Of a DNA stretch of 64,000 nucleotides, positions 37,617 through 48,394 are shown piece after piece. The notes beneath the pieces are model-generated. The model was not told the DNA's origin, did no database searches, and was given only the letters and a program-made list of their open reading frames with translations. The stretch is from Trichopria drosophilae (lineage: Eukaryota; Arthropoda; Insecta; Hymenoptera; Diapriidae): the NCBI GenBank assembly GCA_030407085.1, contig CM059583.1, forward strand, positions 22,728,001 through 22,792,000, in the 5' to 3' direction. Each line of letters starts with the position of its first letter. Position 1 is the first letter of the stretch. Made by a program: the position numbers and the translations under genes.

Positions 37617-37832
37617 CACTGTAAAAAATCCATAATGAAATTACCCACGTATAGTGGAATTTTTACAAGCTCGTTATAATTTACCTACGCTTAATGTAGT
37701 AAATTTACATCGAGGTTTGTAAAATTACCGTCATACTTGGGTAAATTTACTACATTAAGCGTAGGGAAATTACAATTAGCTTATAAAATTAACATTATAC
37801 GTGGGTAATTTCGTTACAGGTTTTTTACAGTG
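37617..37832. mobile_element. 216-bp MITE inserted in left arm
   Basis: The element begins CACTGTAAAAAATCCATAAT and ends ATTTCGTTACAGGTTTTTTACAGTG, giving terminal inverted repeats of about 35 bp. The right arm of the host element (TTATATACACAATATAAGGG in reverse complement near 42050) represents the unoccupied site, so the MITE inserted after the arms formed. Its termini resemble modules of the arms themselves. The target duplication is too short to define. Confidence 0.8.
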
Positions 37833-38292
37833 CCCAATATAAGGGAAACACACATTTGCATATCCCCCTTATATTCTACAAATTCCTAAATTAAGTTCTG
37901 ATAAGGATGGACATATCTGTCGAAACGTTAAAAGAGTGACATTATTTAGTACCTTTTAAACGGTTCTTAAATCGGACATCGATAAATTCGTCATTTAATT
38001 AAATTCTTATTAAATCTTACACAACCTTTACTTTGTTCATAAAAATCATAATGAAATTACCCACGTATAGCATGGTAATTTTACAAGCTCGTTGTAATTT
38101 CCATTTGTCTAACCTATTAAATTTACTACATTAAGCGTAGGGAAATTACAACAAGCTTGTACCACATTATACGTAGGTAATTTCATTATGATTTTTTACG
38201 GTGTGTATAACCACCGTAAACAATTGGCTTTTACTTACATACCGACTGTAAATTTACGACGTATACCACGGGGTTATTTTGCAATGTTTGCA

Positions 38293-38415
38293 TACAGCTT
38301 GTAATTTTACTGCGTCAAACGTGATTCCATTTATTTCCAACGTGTAACGCAGTAAAACAAGCCATGTCCAAAATAACTTCGTGAGACGTGATAAATTTAC
38401 AATCGATGTGCGATT
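38293..38415. repeat. nested inverted repeat, left copy
   Basis: TACAGCTTGTAATTTTACTG through GATAAATTTACAATCGATGTGCGAT matches 39838-39961 in reverse complement with few differences. It lies directly inside the outer arm. Confidence 0.88.
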
Positions 38416-39540
38416 GTGTGAGAGAGATGATAGATATAAAAAAGTATTTTCCATCGTGGTTCGCGAATTTTGTAAACATTGAGTTCGGGACCAATCGTGA
38501 AATATCGTGTAAGCGATGCGTGCAGTGAAAAACGAATCTCCCACCCAGTCAGTTTCTTGTAAATATTATATATTTATAGGAAAATCTATAAATATAGATT
38601 AGAATAAATCTAGAAAATCTATTCTGAAAACAAAATTTAACCTTGCTTTGCAAGTGCAAACTTGGCTGGGCATTGATCGTGACGCTGAAAAATGGGGTTG
38701 GTAAAGATTACACTGTGGATTGGACGCAGTTCCGAATTCCGCAGAACCTGCGCCCCTCCCCCCTCCCCCCCAAGTTTTGAAACTGAATTCGTGCAAATGC
38801 ACTAAAAATTGAGGGAAAGCCTGCGGTTGCCGCAAAGTAGGTTTCAAATGTTCCCCAAGTTGCGTAAACAGCAGTGGACAAACGTGCGATAACACTGCAC
38901 GTCCGGATCTCATAAATAAGAATGAAATGGACTTGGATGATGAAATGGATTTCAGTTTTTTTCGCCTCCATTTTCGTCGTTTTCTTTAGATATCTCGAGA
39001 AATACGCAAAGTATACACAAAAGTCATAATTTGATCTTGTAGGACATAAAAAACCCCTACCAAATGCTATTTTTATTTGTGTTTTTGTTTAACTCGGGGC
39101 CGAGTGAATTTTGACTGTTTTTTAGGTTATTTGTCCACGTACAAAATGCCAAACCTCGGATCGTCCCAACTAAGAGTTAAGCTTTTCTAGGCTCCCCCGA
39201 CACCCTCTAAAAAAATTGCGTTTCCAATCACTTGTTAGGCAAACGCCTTTTTTTGGATAATTTTCTTGGACTATTACAGATGGGATTCCCTCGGGGCGCC
39301 ACTTTACATTGTTTTCAAAATCGACTCGCTGTATTCAGCCAATTGAGCGATCTCCCTTTTAATCTCTGATATGGCGACTTGAATTTTGGTTATAGTAGAC
39401 TATTCCAGGATACACGCCGGCACGCTGGTTCTAGAGGGATTAAAAAGCAAAGGCGCTAAACAGCATAAATTAATGTAAGTAAGATGAAAAAGTATTTACT
39501 TTCTCCAAAAACGGTTTTAGAAACGAATTGTAGAATTTAT
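38416..39540. other. interior of palindromic element, no recognised gene
   Basis: This 1.1-kb stretch has short frames only, none recognisable. A C-rich run (CCCCTCCCCCCTCCCCCCC) lies at about 38753-38771. An (ATTT)n microsatellite is at 39538-39560. Confidence 0.45.
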
Positions 39541-39574
39541 TTATTTATTTATTTATTTATTAACAGGCAATTCC

Positions 39575-39730
39575 CTACATTAAAAAATTTCGATGTAATT
39601 TTACTACGTTGGACATAAATCGATTCACGTGTAACGCAGTAAAACAACAAGCCGTTTGCAAAATAACCTCGTGATACGTAGTGAAAATACAAGCAGTTTG
39701 TAAATTTTAAAATCGGCTGTATAATTAACA
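39575..39730. repeat. diverged copy of the palindromic modules
   Basis: CGATGTAATTTTACTACGTT and GTGTAACGCAGTAAAACAACAAGCC, followed by TTTGCAAAATAACCTCGTGA, are recognisable relatives of the modules at 38293-38415 and in the outer arms. The family is thus internally repetitive. Confidence 0.65.
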
Positions 39731-39837
39731 AATATGGAAATTCTGACGTTTTTTTTTCAGTTTTTACATTTAGTTTAGAAAAACTAAGTGTTTTATTGTT
39801 TTCTATGATTTGAACTTTTACAATTTGATAGTGGTCG

Positions 39838-39961
39838 ATCGCACATCGATTGTAAATTTACAACGTCTCACGAAGTTATTTCGGACATGGCTTGTTTTAC
39901 TGCGTTACACGTTGGAAATAAATGGAATCACGTTTGACGCAGTAAAATTACAAGCTGTATG
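39838..39961. repeat. nested inverted repeat, right copy
   Basis: This is the reverse complement of 38293-38415. Its outer end (AATTACAAGCTGTATG) leads into the region with the candidate gene. Confidence 0.88.
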
Positions 39962-40440
39962 TGTTACGTCTCCGTAACTAGCGCGATTACCCTTTTTTTG
40001 GTATGTATTCACAAATCCGAAAATTGTCGTAATTGTATGTCGGTATCGGACAAACGAGTCCCTTTTTTTAATATAGCGTTGAGATCACGTAGACGCAGCA
40101 TGTTGGAACGAAACCGCTTCAAATTAGACTTTCTTTTAAATTTTATTAGCCATAAATCAGAAAATGGCTCGCGTTGCCTAAGCCGAAAAACTTTTCTTAT
40201 AACTATCAAGTTGCCGGTTTTTGACTTTTCTAAGAATAAAAGAGAAAATGGGTACGTTCTAAATAGCTATCTACCACACCGTATGTTATAACAATAATGT
40301 AAAAGCATTAGTTAATGCGTGCTTCCACCTTGGCCTATTTCCAAAACCTGTCCAACACACAAATCCACCATTTTCAAAATAGAAGGGGAAAACTCGAAGC
40401 GGGGATAAAACTATGGCTCACCATAAATACGCTGTCGCGT

Positions 40441-40760
40441 ACAGAAAATCAGACTAGAGAGTACCAGAGGAACGAGAGAGAGTTCTATAGTTTACTAGAG
40501 AAGACGAGAGAAAACTAGGGAATAGTAGAGAATCGTAGGGAGATTTTCCGGGCGATGCAGACTAGTTCGTCTGCTCTACCGCGAGAAAAATTCAAGTTCT
40601 TCAGTCACAGAATTTCATCTGGCCAAGCAACCGATTTCCATAGATCGAGTCCGTCGTTCAGCAGATAGGAGGCTCCGAAAAACTCCAGGGAAGAATACAG
40701 CACGCCCAATCATTTAGAACAACTGATCGTCGTTCAAAAAGGGACCAGCGAAAAGAAATG
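40441..40760 (+). other. candidate 5' exon ending in ATG/GTGAGT
   Basis: This purine-rich leader-like stretch (many GAGA/AGAG motifs) ends in GAAAAGAAATG followed by GTGAGTATC, a consensus donor placed directly after a potential start codon at 40758. Its transcription start is unknown. Two similar segments (CATAGCGGGTCGGCCTGCGAAA and CATAGCGGGTAGGCCTGCGAAA) follow in the putative intron at about 40825 and 40870. Confidence 0.35.
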
Positions 40761-41303
40761 GTGAGTATCTCTTTATTTTATAAATAAACAAATGATCCCT
40801 CTCTTCTCCTTTCCTTTCATGACATAGCGGGTCGGCCTGCGAAATCGCACCCCCCTTTCCTTTTGTGGCATAGCGGGTAGGCCTGCGAAACCACAGCTCC
40901 TTCTCTCCTACCTATTGCGCACAGCCCACCGAGACGAAGTCGCCCCTCTCACGCGACTAATATTCCTGTTATTATCATTATTTTTTCCTAAATAACTGTT
41001 CTTTTTTTAATTCTAAAAATAGAGACAATATAAATATATATTTAACATTAAAGATGCATTCTTAGGGAAATACCTTCCGCACATTCGTTGTTCCAAAGAT
41101 TTTTAGCAGAGCGTTAACTAAATGAACAATACAATTGATTAGTTTTATAATATTTTGTTTTCTCACTTTCGCGAGTTCTAAAATAAAAAAAAATGAATAT
41201 CTAAAAAGAAACAAATATTTTTCAGTCAAACGCCGTCGAGCAGGACAAAAGTTTCAGCACCCAACTTGCCAAAGGTCGTTCACCTTATCCTGGAGGAAAA
41301 TGA
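40758..41303 (+). CDS. candidate two-exon micropeptide of 26 aa inside the palindromic element
   Basis: Joining the ATG at 40758-40760 (donor GTGAGT at 40761) to the acceptor TATTTTTCAG (ending 41225) gives an in-phase second exon, 41226-41303, with 25 codons before TGA. The product starts MSNAVEQDKSFSTQ and ends PYPGGK. It is hydrophilic and unrecognised. AATAAA at 41436 could serve as polyadenylation signal. The second exon and 3' region are copied, nearly unchanged, at 25314-25880. Another open frame (41135-41335) overlaps without splicing. This could be a captured host gene end, a transposon-encoded small ORF or chance. Confidence 0.3.
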
Positions 41304-41799
41304 GCGACAGACTGCTATGGAATTTTTCCCCATAATAGAACCTCCCTTATCCCTCTTTCCCCTCATCCGACAACACCACTTTGTACACCTAAAGAAATGT
41401 TATCAAACCAGCAATAAATTAATTAATTTCAACCAAATAAAGTGTTTCCTTATTGTACCCTTATTCCCGACTTTCCTGTGTCATTAGTAGCCCCCACTCA
41501 CCTAAAGAACCCAGTAATTCTACTGAGTTACACGCCCTTGTTACAATTCAGTTAATATCTCGTTCGAGGTATTCACTGGGTCGTAACATATTGCAAACAT
41601 TGCAAAATAACCCCGTGGTATACGTCGTAAATTTACAGTCGGTATGTAAATAAAAGCCAATTGTTTACGGTGGTTATACACACCGTAAAAAATCATAATG
41701 AAATTACCTACGTATAATGTGGTAATTTTACAAGCTCGTTGTAATTTCCCTACGCTTAATGTAGTAAATTTAATAGGTTAGACAAATGGAAGTTACAAC
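41233..41799 (+). repeat. 567-bp inverted repeat, copy 2
   Basis: This is the partner of 25314-25880, from CCGTCGAGCAGGACAAAAGT to GACAAATGGAAGTTACAAC. It starts 7 bp inside the candidate second exon and overlaps the outer right arm of the palindromic element. Confidence 0.93.
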
Positions 41800-42066
41800 G
41801 AGCTTGTAAAATTACCATGTTATACGTGGGTAATTTCATTATGATTTTTATGAACAAAGTAAAGGTTGTGTAAGATTTAATAAGAATTTAATTAAATGGC
41901 GAATTTATCGATGTCCGATTTAAGAACCGTTTAAAAGGTACTAAATAATGTCACTCTTTTAACGTTTCAACAGATATGTCCATCCTTATCAGAACTTAAT
42001 TTAGGAATTTGTAGAATATAAGGGGGATATGCAAATGTATGTTTCCCTTATATTGTGTATATAATA

Positions 42067-42340
42067 TGAAATAGTATTTTTCGATACTAGTGCGTAAAAT
42101 ACGATTTTACGCACCGTTTTTAACATGCGATTAGATAAGGCGGGGCGTTAAATCGAATTCTTACGCACGCGTGCCGAAGGATATTTTTCGATATACTATG
42201 CGTAAAATTTGTGCGCCGTTTTTTGTGGGTCAAATATGATGTTACGCACGTGTGATGACCGCGGCACTCGTGTCAGTGTGATCATTACGCGTGCGAGAAA
42301 TCGCATTTTCCACACTTGTCACGAAATATACTATTTCCAC
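42067..42340. mobile_element. about 270-bp MITE-like element
   Basis: The left end GAAATAGTATTTTTCGATAC and the right end (reverse complement GAAATAGTATATTTCGTGAC) are imperfect terminal inverted repeats of about 40 bp. The interior is rich in TTACGCAC/GCGTAAAA motifs. It touches the outer end of the palindromic element. Confidence 0.6.
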
Positions 42341-42903
42341 CTGTTTCTGCGAGATCTTTTTTCTACGTTTAAGGTTAATTCGTACTTTGTACACTATTTA
42401 CACATATTTACATATTTCTGTTTTCCAAAAGTAATGCACGTTAGACACGTATAACTTACTGTGTTCTCTAACAGTAAACATCTTGAATTGTACATAAGTC
42501 ATTGTAAATAAGAATATATAGCATTCGTAATTTGTGAAAATTGGTAAAAGTAATGAAATGGACTCCAAAAGGAAATAACATTATAATTAATACAATATAT
42601 GCTGTTGATAAATAAAATTAAAGAACTGAACGTATGCAACAGTGCACTGCTCTTAGATTAAATGGAGAGTATTTACAAAGGTAACCATGAAGCAGCAGAC
42701 CAACAATTGATATCAAGGACTGAAATAAGACAACCCATAAATATAAATTATTTTGTTAATCTTCTATTTTTGTGTTTAAGAGAATATTCATGAACATTTA
42801 GCAATAATGTGTCTGAGCAATCGTTAGCTTCAGACACGTCACCGGACAGAATTCGATTTAATTGTGAAAGATAATTAGTTGTGCATTGATGAATGAATTA
42901 GTC
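42341..42903. other. AT-rich stretch without a gene
   Basis: I see no supported gene, repeat partner or RNA here. Confidence 0.5.
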
Positions 42904-43055
42904 GGCGTGATGGTCGTGCGGGCTAAGGCGTTAGTCTTAGTCCGCCCGAACTGAACGTCACGAAGGTCCCGAGTTCGAATCCCCGTCCTGCAATTTTCTC
43001 TGCTTATGTCCAGTGCGGAATAACCGGGGAACATTGCTGGGCGAAGGTACGAATT
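42904..43055 (+). mobile_element. tRNA-Leu-derived SINE, 5' part
   Basis: 42904-42991 resembles a tRNA: an A-box region ATGGTCGTGCGGGCTAAGGC and a B box GAGTTCGAATCCCC. The A-box part aligns well with leucine tRNAs (ATGGCCGAGTGGTCTAAGGC type). No cloverleaf with a clear anticodon remains, so it is a tRNA-derived SINE head, not a functional tRNA. The SINE is split at 43055 by LTR element B and resumes at 48662 after an AATT target duplication. Confidence 0.7.
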
Positions 43056-43322
43056 TGTAGGGGCACGCGCCTCTGGTATTACGTAGTCTATGGACGATGA
43101 AGGCAACGCGTGGGGTTTCGGAACCGCGTGGAACTAGGCAGTCTGACTGGTAACTCCGAATCGGTTGCGTCGTGCAATAATATTGTTGTAACCATTGATA
43201 GTTTGTACAAGCTGCTAATAAAGTACTGTAATATAATTGTGTGTGTGGATCTTCTTGAACCTGACCACAGAAAGACGTAGGCTTGCTTAATATCTGCTTG
43301 AAGAGCTGCAGTAACCCATACA
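43056..43322 (+). repeat. 5' LTR of element B
   Basis: The 267-bp LTR starts TGTAGGGGCACGCGCC and ends GTAACCCATACA, with one C-to-A change in the terminal inverted repeat. It contains AATAAA at 43217-43222. It is preceded by AATT. Confidence 0.97.
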
Positions 43323-43341
43323 TTGGTGACCCCGACGTGAT
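43323..43341 (+). promoter_or_regulatory. primer-binding site of element B
   Basis: TTGGTGACCCCGACGTGAT immediately follows the 5' LTR. It begins TGG, after one T, as expected for pairing with a tRNA CCA end. I do not assign the primer tRNA. Confidence 0.7.
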
Positions 43342-44389
43342 AACGACGTCGACATTTTGTAAGGATCTACATCGGTGAAATTTGGCGGCAGTTCCAGCGG
43401 GTTTTTGGAAGCGTCCATTTTGAAAACGCCGAATTCAGTTATTTTGGCTTTTCCGCCGACTGCAGTTTTGTCGACATTTTGATAATTTTATGGGTTACAT
43501 GGACTGCATTTTTGAATATCCGGTTTTGGTGATCTCGCCGCAGTTTGAAATATTCTGTAGAACGCTACTCGTTGAAGGTCGCGACTTTCCCCGAATCGCA
43601 GTAAGTAGACGAGTAACGATAGTAATTTGCACCGCACCTTCGGAACAAAAATTTTCTTCGAAGTATATTTCGAATACGTTTGTTCAAAAAAATTATTATG
43701 ACCAGTCAGTCATTTTTGTAAATCGCGGAGAGCATTTTTCCTCTCCACGTAGCAGTTTTTATATAAAAAAAGAAACTAAAATAAAAACTGTACAACAAAT
43801 TCGGGTTCGGAGCATTTTTGTCCCGAAAACTTCGACACGTGAACTTACACGTGGCGTGCTGTAGTATCGAGTTCCGGTGGCGGCCATTTTGGATTGGAAG
43901 TTGCACACGTGGCCGAATGCTACACGACTTCGGTTGACCCAGCTTTATTTGAAGAAGAAAAGGATTTTTCTACCATCATCAAGTTTATGATCATCGGCAA
44001 TTAATGACATTGGAAGGTCATATGGTTTCGCGGACGATTGTTTTGCATTTTTCATCGGTATGCACCATCTTCATCAGTTCGAGCGACCTCCATTAAGAAG
44101 CTTCTCCCTGGGACGCCTATTCAAAGTAATCTTTATATATGTAATTTTAATGGTTTTTTTCCTGCGTCAACGTGCATTTTTGAAAGTACGTATATCTTTA
44201 GAGTTTGTACTATAATTTCGCGCGTATTTTTCAAACCTTGTTTTGTTCGACTTTCGAATATTATACGACGTATTTAATCGTTTATGATTATTTATTTTCT
44301 TAGTGTGATTAAGCACTATCTATTGTTCAAATAATAAGAAAAGACATTAAGTCTGTTGAAACTTTTATTTTTGTTTATCGTCGTAAAAC
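43342..44389 (+). other. element B leader, non-coding
   Basis: About 1.05 kb lies between the primer site and gag. It has short frames only, none recognisable. Presumed packaging/leader RNA. Confidence 0.55.
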
Positions 44390-45267
44390 ATGTCTCTTAC
44401 CGTCAATGATTTTGAAGAGCTTTCTGCTCAAAATAAAATATTGTCTGTTAAAAGCAATTTGAAAAATTGACGGCGGACTTTGCGAAACTTAATACTAACT
44501 CAAATATTTCGAATGCTTCGAGTAATGTTAATAACGTCATTAATAATGATAATTTGAGCGCTCCTAATGTAAATCAAGTTCGTGTTATTACACGTGATGT
44601 TACTAAAATTAATTATCTAATCGAAGCGCTTGACAATGATGTAGTTATGTGCATTAGCGATCTAATTCCTGACGCAAATAATGTTGGTCAATATGACCCT
44701 GTTAAAGATAGAATTTTATCTACCTTTTCCAAATCAGCTGAGGAAAGATTGCGTCAGCTATTAAAGGGCGAAGTGCACACTGACGGGAAACCTTCTCAAA
44801 TATTGTACCGTTTAAGGAATTTGAATGATGGTAATTGCGATGATAAAATTATTCGGGCTATTTTTTTGGACCATCTTCCCGCTCAATGCAAAAGTATTAT
44901 CGCCGCGGTTCAAGTCAATGACTTGCAACAACTCGCTGAACTCGCGGACAGGATCATTGAGGCTGCAGGTTCGAATCCGAATTACTCTGCGTGTTCTGTG
45001 TCTAACTTAAAAAATGAGCAATCGTTTAGTAGTGACTTAAGTTCTATTTTAGCGACATTTTCTGTCGAATTCGAAAAGAAAATTGATAAAAAAATAGAAA
45101 AACTAATTAAAAATGTTAGTCACCGTTCACGATCTAGGAGTAGATCAGTTAGTAAGTCGATTAGGCAGTCTAACACCGAAGTCAAATCAATTGGAGATAA
45201 AAGCATCGCAAATATGGCTCGCGTGCACACGCATGTGCGGACACAAATTTTTGCACTTATCATTTAA
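44390..45267 (+). pseudogene. element B gag, frameshifted
   Basis: An ATG at 44390 opens a 26-codon frame (MSLTVNDFEELSAQ...) that stops at 44468-44470. The following gag frame overlaps it from about 44458 and runs to 45267. A single missing base in the GAAAAATTG run at about 44461-44469 explains the break. The body contains a capsid-like helical region (YDPVKDRILSTFSKSAEERL, LRQLLKGE, PSQILYRLRNL, IFLDHLPAQCKSIIAA, LAELADRI) of the insect gypsy gag type, then an SR-rich basic tail (SHRSRSRSRSVSKS). No clear CCHC zinc knuckle remains. pol follows in a different frame with overlap, so expression would normally need frameshifting. Confidence 0.85.
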
Positions 45268-46345
45268 ACTCGAACGACCTTCAGTCGTAATGACGGGCGA
45301 TGGGGGTCATAGTTCGGGAAGCCGTCTGCACATTCGCGATCGAAATACTGGATTTTTATTCCTTATTGACTCTGGAGCTGACATATCGCTTGTACCTTTA
45401 GACAAAAAGGTAAAGCAAATTAAGTCTGATTTTAAACTTTATGCTGCTAATGATACACCAATTGATACGTTTGGTGAAGTCCGCTTGTCGTTGGACCTCG
45501 GATTACGTCGTCCGATTTTATGGACATTTCGCGTAGCAGCTGTTCCGTACCCAGTTATAGGAGCTGACTTGCTCAAAGAGTGCGGACTATGCGTTGATTT
45601 AAAAAGGAATCGGTTGGTTGATTCGGTTACTCAGTTATCCACATTTGGCGAAATGAAATCCCCTACGGTCAGCGTGTTTAGTTCAATTGACCGTTCGACT
45701 GATGTATCCTACCTTCGCGTGTTGGCTGAATTTCCCGAACTTACAGGAGTTTCTCGTGCACCGCAGTTTTCTTCTCGCGACGTTATGCATCATATCTTAA
45801 CAGAGGGACCGCCGGTCGCCGAACGGCCAAGACGTCTTGCCCCTGATAGGTTGGCAGCGGCAAAGTTGGAATTTAAACTGATGTGCGAGTCGGGTGTTTG
45901 TCGGCCTTCGAGTAGCTCTTGGGCGAGTCCAATTCACCTTGTGCCTAAGCGTAATGGAGCTTGGAGAATCTGTGGTGATTATCGGAAGCTCAATGCTATT
46001 ACGGTTCCCGATCGCTACCCGCCTCCGCGCCTCCAGGACTTTAACGCCAATTTACATGGCAAGAAAATTTTTTCTACCCTCGATTTGGATAAGGCGTATT
46101 ATCAAATTCCTGTCGCGCTTGAAGATGTACCGAAAACTGCGGTAACGACTCCATTCGGGTTATTTGAGTTTGTTGTCATGACGCCAGGTCTTCGTAACGC
46201 TGGCCAAACATTTCAAAGATATATGCATCGTGCTCTTGCAGGTCTTGACTTTGTATTTTCGTTTTTCGACGATCTTCTTATTGCTTCTTCATCGGCTGAA
46301 GAGCATGAGGAACATCTTCGGATTGTTTTTGATCGTTTAAAATAG
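45113..46345 (+). pseudogene. element B pol, protease and N-terminal reverse transcriptase
   Basis: The frame overlaps the end of gag. The aspartyl protease motif FLIDSGADISLVP has D-S-G at residues 86-88, with the second half PVIGADLL at about 147-154. RT has SGVCRPSSSSWASPIHLVPK, RICGDYRKLNAIT, the first catalytic aspartate in STLDLDKAYYQ (321-331), and FFDDLL with the catalytic D386-D387. It ends at TAG (46343-46345), followed in the same frame by a second TAG at 46352. The frame then continues through the thumb into the RNase H/integrase ORF. Two nearby stops in the same frame mean the polyprotein is broken in this copy. The first 60 residues overlap gag and are probably not all translated. 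Confidence 0.9.
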
Positions 46346-48280
46346 TTTCATTAGCGACTAAATCCCGCTAAATGTAATTTTGGTCAATCTGAGATTCGAT
46401 TCCTAGGATATAATATTACGTACCTCGGAATCAAGCCATTACCTGACAGAGTCGATGCATTGATGCAATTTCCCAAACCGTGTACAGTGGTGGAGTTGCG
46501 TCGTTTTTTAGGTTTAGTTAATTTTTATCGCCCCTGTATCCGTCACTTAGCCGATTATCTTATTCCATTGAATCAATATTTGCGTGATAGTAAAAAAAAC
46601 GACAAGCGGAAAATTTGTTGGTCTCTGGAGGCAAGTGCAGCGTATGATAAAGTTAAATACGAGCTTTCAAACGCCGCGCTTTTAGCTCATCCGTGTAACG
46701 AGTCCGACACTCGTTTTTCAACTGATGCTTCGGATTTTGGCATGGGTGCCTCCTTGGAGCAGTTCATAGACGGGAACTGGAAACCTCTTTCATTTTTTTC
46801 TCGGAAATGTTCTTCTTCTCAACTTAAATACAGTGCGTACGACAGAGAGCTGACTGCTATTTATGAAGCGATTAAATATTTCCGATACTTTTTAGAAGGT
46901 CGTGTTTTTAAAGTGGTAACAGACCACAAACCATTGATCTATGTTTTCATGCAGCGCTCCGAGAAGGCATCTCCTCGCCAAGTTAGGCAATTATCGTACA
47001 TTGCGCAATACACAACTCAAATTGAACACACGTCTGGTCGTGATAATGTGGTCGCGGATCCCTTATCCCGGATTGAGTCGATTCGATTGCCTACAGAAGT
47101 AAATCTTGTCGAGTTAGCTAGTTTACAGGAGAGCGACTCGGAGCTCGAGGGGATGCGCAAGTCTGAGAACTTACCAATTAAACTCAAACGTCTGCAATGG
47201 GGACCGTCCCATACGTTTTTGTATTGCGATATTTCAGACGAATCAGTAAGGCCATACATTCCTGCCTCATTGCGACAACGCGTTTTTAATCTTTTTCACA
47301 GTATATCCCATCCGAGTGCTAAAGTTACCGAACGGTTGATTCGACAGCGCTACTTTTGGCCCATGATGAGTAAGGATGTGAGGCAATGGTGTAAACACTG
47401 CATTGACTGCCAGCAATCAAAGATTTCGCGTCATACTAAAATGCTTCCGGCTCAATTTGTTGCCCCCGATGCTCGTTTTGAACATATGCATATGGATTTG
47501 GTCGGTCCATTATTGGAGGATAACGGCTACAGGTATATAGTTACCATGATCGATCGATTTTCGCGTTGGCCTGAAGCTGTTCCTGTCACCAATATTGAGG
47601 TTGATACCGTAGCTCGCGTTTTGTTTGATCATTGGATAGCGCGATTTGGAGCACCAAAGCTCATCACCACTGATCAGGGATCCCAGTTTGAGAGCCAGCT
47701 AATGAAGGCTTTATATGCATTGGTTGGGTCTCAACGGATTCGTACAACAGCCTATCACCCTGCAGCCAACGGTCTTGTCGAGCGATGGCACCGGACTTTA
47801 AAAGCAGCACTTATGTGCCATGCCAATAGTTGTAACTGGACTCGAAGTCTTTCTACAGTATTATTGGGTCTGCGAACCCATATTCGTCTTGACACAAATG
47901 CATCACCTTCGGAATATGTATACGGTACGTCTTTACGAATCCCGGGAGAATTTTTTTTACCCGATGACTTTGTACCCGATCCTCAACCGTTTCTTGAGGA
48001 ATTCCGTGAATACATGCGTCAAATTCGTCCGGTTCCTGTCGCGCAGAAATATGTGAAACGTGCTTTTGTATTTAAGGATTTGGCTACATGTACTCATGTA
48101 TTCCTCCGCGTAGTTTCTGTAAAGCGACCACTTGAAAGACCTTATTCCGGACCTCATAAAATTTTGAAACGCGATTCGGAGCGCGTATTTACTATTGATG
48201 TAAATGGCACACCACGCAGTGTCTCTATAGAAAATGTAAAACCTGCGTTTTTTGTGCCTGAAACCGTATTATCATATTAA
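46346..48280 (+). pseudogene. element B pol, RT thumb, RNase H and integrase
   Basis: This is the same frame as the upstream pol after two TAG codons. From the ATG at 46460, RNase H has STDASDFGMG (D89) and VVTDHKPL (D155). The integrase zinc domain has H280, H284, C314 and C317. The catalytic core has MDLVGP (D346), TTDQGSQF (D405) and NGLVERWHR (E441). A GPY/F-like C-terminal motif (RPYSGPHKIL) follows. All integrase catalytic residues are present and no frameshift is seen. The protein ends 114 bp before the 3' LTR. There is no env. Confidence 0.92.
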
Positions 48281-48383
48281 ATAAGTAATGTTCTAATTTA
48301 TGTTGTCTTAATGTAAACTTTGTTTAGTTGCTGTTGCGAAGATACTATATTATTTGAAATAAAAAAACCCTTTTTTTTCTCTC

Positions 48384-48394
48384 GGGGGGGAGTA
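48384..48394 (+). promoter_or_regulatory. polypurine tract of element B
   Basis: A GGGGGGGAGTA purine-rich run directly precedes the 3' LTR, the expected site for plus-strand priming. A pyrimidine run (CCCTTTTTTTTCTCTC) lies just upstream. Confidence 0.75.

Larger units (their letters stand above)
37603..42070. mobile_element. large palindromic DNA element with about 460-bp terminal inverted repeats
   Basis: The left arm (37603-37616 plus 37835-38292) and right arm (41589-42070) are long inverted copies, from CAATATAAGGGAAACA to GGGGTTATTTTGCAATGTTT. The MITE at 37617-37832 splits the left arm. A second inverted pair is nested inside (38293-38415 and 39838-39961). The interior has a candidate two-exon gene (40758-41441) but no recognisable transposase. 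The arms consist of diverged modules built around GTAAATTTAC / GTAATTTTAC and ACGTATAC cores. I cannot assign a superfamily. Confidence 0.75.

Noticed and set aside
39959..40291. 110-aa plus-strand ORF
   Set aside because: It lies in a palindromic transposon, has a low-complexity basic composition and no recognisable motif.
42904..42991. Functional leucine tRNA gene
   Set aside because: A and B boxes match, but the stems and a clear anticodon are not intact and the sequence continues as a SINE body.
43490..43864. 124-aa ORF in the element B leader
   Set aside because: It precedes gag in the non-coding leader and resembles no retroelement protein.
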